A stretch of 25,174 nucleotides of DNA from Chloroflexota bacterium. GTDB lineage: Bacteria > Chloroflexota > Ktedonobacteria > Ktedonobacterales > Ktedonobacteraceae. Positions within the stretch are counted from its first letter, which is position 1. Each line of letters begins with the position of its first letter. The notes below the pieces were generated by a model that was given only the letters and a program-made list of their open reading frames with translations, made no database searches and was not told where the DNA came from. This document shows, one piece after another, positions 21,258-25,174 of this stretch. The stretch covers positions 1 through 25,174 of the forward strand of contig VBJK01000089.1 in NCBI GenBank assembly GCA_005879655.1. Reading direction: 5' to 3'. Made by a program: the position numbers and the translations under genes.

Positions 21258-23371
21258 GAGAGAAAAGGACGCAGCTGGAAAGCAACGCCGCAAGTTCGCA
21301 GGAGAGTGTACAGCAGCAAGTCGGGCTTGCTCCGCAAACACACCGTCTCAATTTTCGTGATCCAAATCAGCGCGAAGCACACAGACAAAAGTTCATGACA
21401 TGGCTTCCCAAGGTCTTGCATGATGCTCCAGGAATGCAATGGGATCGCTTAGCAAGCCGAGTTATGGGATACCTTATCCGCACTGTCGCAGATAACCCTG
21501 ATGCTATCGCGATTACTCTTGCTCTTGGGTGTGCAATAGATGCAGTGAAAAACAAATCGTTACTGACATATTGCCAGCATCTCACAGGTCTGCTTGCCCG
21601 GCTCCGTTCCGATTATGGGATGAATGATCTGAAGCAACTCAGTACTCGCCAGATTTGGGACCGTTTTGTAGAGGGACGGACCCTTTCGAGACATGAAGTG
21701 AACCTGCTCATTGTTTATGAAGCACTAGCCGCTGTTCATATGCGCAGATATCTTGAAGGGTTGAGCCAACGACAACTGGTATGTTGGCAGCCATATGTCC
21801 TCCCATTGCTTCCTACAGGCTTCATCGAGAAACAAGCACAGCGTAAAACGGTTGAGACAGCAAGCAAAGAGCGACGTAAGGCGCAGTCAGATGTCATCTT
21901 ACCTTTGTTTCCTTTGCTCGTAGAAATTGCACAGTTGCGTAAACAGGCAGCCGAGCGATTGGTGAAGGAATTTCAAAAGCATCGGGATCGTGCGATTGCA
22001 GGAGAGATTCCTCTTCCCTACCATTTTCAGTATGCTGATCGTCTGTTTTCTGTGACTCAGGATGCTTCATCTGTAGCTTCGGTAAAACTTCTAGAGCGTG
22101 AAGTCATTCACTCACTGACCCTTTGGAACCGAACAAGTTGGGTCGGGTCCCATCCCAAGCAATACAGCAGAGATATTTGCAGAGAGGCAGAACAGCAGCT
22201 GGGTGCCTATGCGCCTTCCCACACTCTGTATTTTTTGCAGTATCAGGGGAATCCTGAAAATCTGCTCTGGTGCGGTGATGTCATTGCAAAGCGAGGATTT
22301 GGTCGGGAAACGGATGGAACTGAACGTGGGAGTAAGCGTAAGGACTTTGATGTCTCCCGGCCAGGGATATTAACTCCTCCAAGAAGCGATAGCCAATGGC
22401 TCAAACATGCCTCACGTGTAGAGCTTTCGGCAATCATCTTTGAACCTGAGAGCCTGTACCGAGCGGCATTGTTTGCTACTGCCTTGGCAACTCTGGCACT
22501 CACCAATGGGAGTCGCCTCAACGAGCTGCTTCAAGTGAGTGCAGATCGGTTCGAGACCTTAGTCATTGATGAACTGAAAGATCAGCAACCGACAGGCCGC
22601 AAAATTGGCATTCTCGTTCAACATCTCTTACCCAAGGGATCGCGGCAGGAAAGCGAGCGCCAGTTTTTCTTGATCGGTGAGGTGGCTGGACGGCTCCTGA
22701 CCGAAATTGGTCAACTTCTTGAGACAACTCATGATGGGATGATCCCAGTCGTTCATCCTCATGACAATTCCAAAGAAGAAGATCTGTATCCAGAGCCCTA
22801 CCTGTTCCAATGGAATGCCAGTGCAGATGGTCGGCTTGGTTTGCTGACCAATGGTGATGTGGGGTATCTCCTTCGTTTCCTGTTCCATGGTCTCACGCTT
22901 ACTACTCGCTCAGGTACACCAATTCGCGTTGTCACCCACCTTCTCCGGCATGTGTTAGCAACACATATAAGAACTGTCAAGAATGTACCAGCAGAGGCCG
23001 TAGCCTATCTCTTGCACCATCGAGTCATGCTTGAAGGCTCATCTCGTGCACTCTCTGTTTCCGAAGCAACGGCCTACTACAGTCGTATGCCGCTTGAGCG
23101 CCTCCTGGCCTTGCTCTTTGAGGCTCAGTCTCAGCTTGCCTCTTCTCATATGTCTTCCTATTTGCAAGTTCCACCACCACGCACGCTGGAGCAGATGGAT
23201 GCTGCATTACGCCAGATCTTTGAGCAATGGGGGCTCATCGGACCAACCGTCTTTGGCTATTGTGGTGCAGGAGTCTGCGTCCGTCCTGACAATCGTGCTC
23301 TCTGCTTGGGTTGTCCACATCTTGTCCCTCATTCGGGCGTCAGCAGCAAAACAAAAACAAACCACTGTTGA
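21254..23371 (+). CDS. tnpB: TnpB-like large tyrosine recombinase with zinc-binding tail
   Basis: The 705-residue protein starts with TTG in a TTGA overlap with tnpA; AAGGAGG lies six bases upstream, so translation is coupled. The C-terminal half is a second tyrosine-recombinase domain: R421 in NGSRLNEL, H562 and R565 in THLLRHVLATH, His in YLLHHRV and tyrosines 608-609 in ATAYYSRM. The C-terminus holds a Cys/His cluster (GYCGAGVCV, CLGCPHLVPH) typical of Tn554 TnpB and likely to bind zinc. The large N-terminal half (about 1-380) has no motif I can name. It looks intact. Confidence 0.88.
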   Translation: MREKRTQLESNAASSQESVQQQVGLAPQTHRLNFRDPNQREAHRQKFMTWLPKVLHDAPGMQWDRLASRVMGYLIRTVADNPDAIAITLALGCAIDAVKNKSLLTYCQHLTGLLARLRSDYGMNDLKQLSTRQIWDRFVEGRTLSRHEVNLLIVYEALAAVHMRRYLEGLSQRQLVCWQPYVLPLLPTGFIEKQAQRKTVETASKERRKAQSDVILPLFPLLVEIAQLRKQAAERLVKEFQKHRDRAIAGEIPLPYHFQYADRLFSVTQDASSVASVKLLEREVIHSLTLWNRTSWVGSHPKQYSRDICREAEQQLGAYAPSHTLYFLQYQGNPENLLWCGDVIAKRGFGRETDGTERGSKRKDFDVSRPGILTPPRSDSQWLKHASRVELSAIIFEPESLYRAALFATALATLALTNGSRLNELLQVSADRFETLVIDELKDQQPTGRKIGILVQHLLPKGSRQESERQFFLIGEVAGRLLTEIGQLLETTHDGMIPVVHPHDNSKEEDLYPEPYLFQWNASADGRLGLLTNGDVGYLLRFLFHGLTLTTRSGTPIRVVTHLLRHVLATHIRTVKNVPAEAVAYLLHHRVMLEGSSRALSVSEATAYYSRMPLERLLALLFEAQSQLASSHMSSYLQVPPPRTLEQMDAALRQIFEQWGLIGPTVFGYCGAGVCVRPDNRALCLGCPHLVPHSGVSSKTKTNHC

Positions 23372-23882
23372 GCGTCTGAAACAGGCGATCAAGCAACTTG
23401 AAGCAGAAGGCCGCCCTGTGAATACCTTCACCATCAAGGAGGTCAGTGGCTTGGATTACATGGTCTATTATCGCAATCGCGAGGCATTCGCTCTCTTCCA
23501 ACTGCATAGCACCCATCTGCGTAAGGAACGAGAAAAGGAGTATGCAGCAAAAAAAACTTCTTCACGTCGCACATCAAAGCAGAAGGCTGAAAGGGAGAAA
23601 GAAGCTCTTCATGCAGTGAAAGTCACCTCGCGTGACCCGCTTCTTGATGACAAGCGACCACGCCTAGTCGCACTGCTTCGAGAAACTCAACGTGAACGGG
23701 ATGAGATCAAACAACAAGCGCAAACAGAACGGGCCGATTTAGAACAGCGCTATCATGCTCTTCTGCAAGAACACATGCAATGCGGGATCAAGATTGCCCG
23801 TCTAGAAGCCGAATATGCAGAGTTCCAAGCCTTTATGGAACGCTTTCGTTCTTCACTCAAATACGAAGAACAAGAGTTGTAA
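23322..23882 (+). CDS. tnpC: TnpC-like accessory protein (DUF6262 type)
   Basis: The frame encodes about 186 residues: a start region RASAAKQKQTTVERLKQAI, a helix-turn-helix-like segment EGRPVNTFTIKEVSGLDYM, then a long charged coiled coil (about 65-175, with QRERDEIKQQ and EQRYHALLQ). In Tn554-like transposons TnpC helps orient the reaction without being catalytic. The start is not certain: TTG at 23322 and GTG at 23295 both lie inside tnpB and fit the family's N-terminus, while the longer frame from 23031 is a shadow of tnpB. The gene overlaps tnpB by about 50 bases. Confidence 0.78.
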   Translation: MSLIRASAAKQKQTTVERLKQAIKQLEAEGRPVNTFTIKEVSGLDYMVYYRNREAFALFQLHSTHLRKEREKEYAAKKTSSRRTSKQKAEREKEALHAVKVTSRDPLLDDKRPRLVALLRETQRERDEIKQQAQTERADLEQRYHALLQEHMQCGIKIARLEAEYAEFQAFMERFRSSLKYEEQEL

Positions 23883-24011
23883 AGAAGAATTGGAGTTATA
23901 TCATGGTTTCTTTCATCCTTTTATGGTTCCTACTCCATAGTGTACTCAGTGTTGCAAATCCTGAAAGGGGACGGGATTGTTCATGTCTCGCTTTCTGGCC
24001 ACTGATGCAGG

Positions 24012-24215
24012 TTGGGCGGATTCCCCCTCTGGTCTGAGCAGCACCTTATGGCTCGAGAGACTCGTCGAGAGCAGATGAACGACTCCCTCAATCACGTACA
24101 CATGATCGTGTTCTTGCTCAGTCCAGATTCCCTTGCCGAAGGCTTTTGTATGGCGCTGATGGAGTGGGCACTTAAAGGCCAAGCTCATGTCACTCTATTG
24201 TTCTTGCTTGCCTTG
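24012..24215 (+). pseudogene. TIR-domain protein remnant
   Basis: The frame reads RETRREQMNDSLNHVHMIVF then LLSPDSLAEGFCMALMEWAL, the central strand and helix of bacterial TIR domains (LLSP, then the catalytic-helix region around FC.AL.E.A). The N-terminal strand and the C-terminal part are missing, and homology stops where the IS630 sequence begins. TIR domains make or consume NAD in defence and signalling; this fragment cannot. Bases 23883-24011 just before it hold no gene I recognise. Confidence 0.5.
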
Positions 24216-24216
24216 C

Positions 24217-24760
24217 TCAACCATTATGGCTGTTTTCAACAGACGGAACAACAAGCTTGTTTCTGCTTGTAAAGCGAAGAAACAGTAACAACTGGAAGAA
24301 ACAAACGTTCTTAAGTTCGACCCGTTTGAGCAAATTCCACACCCCCTCTTGGGGATTGAGCTCAGGTGCGTAAGCAGGCAAACGTTCGATATGAATGCGT
24401 TTGTTTCCGCCTTTTGTCAGCCAGTCTTTGACGACATTACAGCGATGAATAGAAGCGTTGTCCCAGATAACCAGGATCTTACCCGGTATCAAATGCCGCG
24501 AGAAGCTGTAAGAAGCGGACAACATCAGGCCCCTTGTAGGAGTGGTCTTGCATTTTCAGAAAGATCCTGCCATCGGGAGTAATGCCACCGATGGCAGAGA
24601 GATGATCGTATGTCTGTTTGACATTGAGAACTGGGGTCTGTCCGCGTGGAGCGTATGTGGATACAAGCATTGGCAAGAGATAAAAACCAGACTCATTGTA
24701 AAATTGGAAAATATGTGATGGGTTTATTTGCGGGGTATCTGATGTGTTGTCCTGAGACAA
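24217..24760 (-). pseudogene. IS630-type transposase, truncated and frameshifted
   Basis: The upper part (24760-24479) reads FYNESGFYLLPMLVSTYAPR then GQTPVLNVKQTYDHLSAIGG, and the lower part (24525-24217) reads SRHLIPGKILVIWDNASIHR then LPAYAPELNPQEGVWNLLKR. These are the three DDE blocks of IS630 transposases. A one-base shift near 24503 splits them. The first block has Asn where the family has the catalytic Asp (DESGF), and the N-terminal helix-turn-helix half is absent. The second Asp (IWDN) and the Glu (NPQEGVW) are kept. It interrupts or abuts the TIR remnant; inverted repeats were not found. Confidence 0.85.
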
Positions 24761-25174
24761 AAAAGCAGAGGGAAAGGCTGTAACTGTTGCTGAGAAGGTG
24801 CGTGAGGGGTATGAGGTGGAGAGGGAGTGGTAGGTGAGTCCATCAAGAACAGTGCAAAAAAGAGCATCAAAAAGGAGACAAGGTGATAGGATACAGTTTT
24901 GGGCCTGTTTTTGTGAGAGAGATGAAGGTGTTTTTTGTGAGGAAAGAGAGGGTATCTACGTGGGGTGTGGTGCCTGGATGAGCGTTTGGGAGTGGAGTCA
25001 TCCCCTGCGCGTTTTTCCTCTAGTCATTATGTTTTTCCTCGCCACTGCCTGCCACCATTACGCCGAGGGGAAGCTTGCGCTGACAAGTATTGGTATGCAG
25101 GCTACTGACCCGAAGGTGGGGTAGCGCAGGGCAAGCTCTGGGCTGATCCTGGCCAAAATGCGATGGGGAGCCGA
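24761..25174. other. No recognisable gene
   Basis: A plus-strand frame at 24834-25124 could encode 96 residues, but it has an unusual Cys/Trp-rich composition and no family I know. Near 25128 the sequence GCAGGGCAAGCTCTGG recalls the AGGGCAAGC end of the short repeats at 10820 and 14508. The piece may be the flank of another mobile element. Confidence 0.4.

Noticed and set aside
24834..25124. 96-residue open frame near the right edge
   Set aside because: Cys/Trp-rich low-quality composition, no ribosome site and no recognisable domain; kept only as an unexplained stretch.

Overview
The window looks like chromosomal DNA from a soil-type, moderately GC-rich Gram-positive-like bacterium, most likely of the Chloroflexota, class Ktedonobacteria. 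This is an inference from gene style: an MmyB-type XRE regulator, many decayed insertion sequences, TnpABC recombinases, a TIR remnant and short GC-rich dispersed repeats. There is no rRNA or tRNA to confirm it. Most genes have good Shine-Dalgarno sites.

Bases 1-5710 hold carbon and acyl-CoA metabolism. They contain a CbbY-like sugar phosphatase (minus strand), a 3-hydroxyacyl-CoA dehydrogenase, an XRE/MmyB regulator of a fatty-acid-linked family, a fatty acyl-CoA ligase that is now a pseudogene (its ATP-binding P-loop is deleted and replaced by a TAG), and a SatP-type acetate transporter. The dehydrogenase and the ligase carry near-identical upstream promoter elements, which suggests shared control. 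An unrecognised gene follows at 5798-6619.

Bases 7089-10628 encode an unusual RNA-processing protein. It is a beta-CASP metallo-beta-lactamase ribonuclease whose C-terminus carries one copy of a 90-residue KH-like domain. After a single in-frame TAA, a second reading frame carries two more ungapped copies. The alignment of the repeats runs straight through the stop, so this is either one protein cut by a nonsense codon or a stop-restart pair.

Bases 10857-16837 are all on the minus strand. In transcription order they hold an SCP2 sterol-carrier-like gene, thiG-thiE-thiS (thiazole synthesis for thiamine) ending in a clear terminator, a membrane-anchored baseplate-J-like protein, an Hsp20 with a glutamine-rich loop and a strong promoter, and a BON-domain protein. 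The gaps between them are rich in palindromes and short dispersed repeats, including two MITE families with terminal inverted repeats.

Bases 17140-25174 are a graveyard of mobile DNA. It holds a broken ISAzo13-type transposase joined to an SH3-like fragment, a decayed IS1-like element with intact inverted repeats and an 8-bp target duplication, an apparently intact Tn554-like recombinase operon tnpA-tnpB-tnpC, a TIR-domain remnant and a broken IS630 transposase. The last 400 bases hold nothing I recognise.
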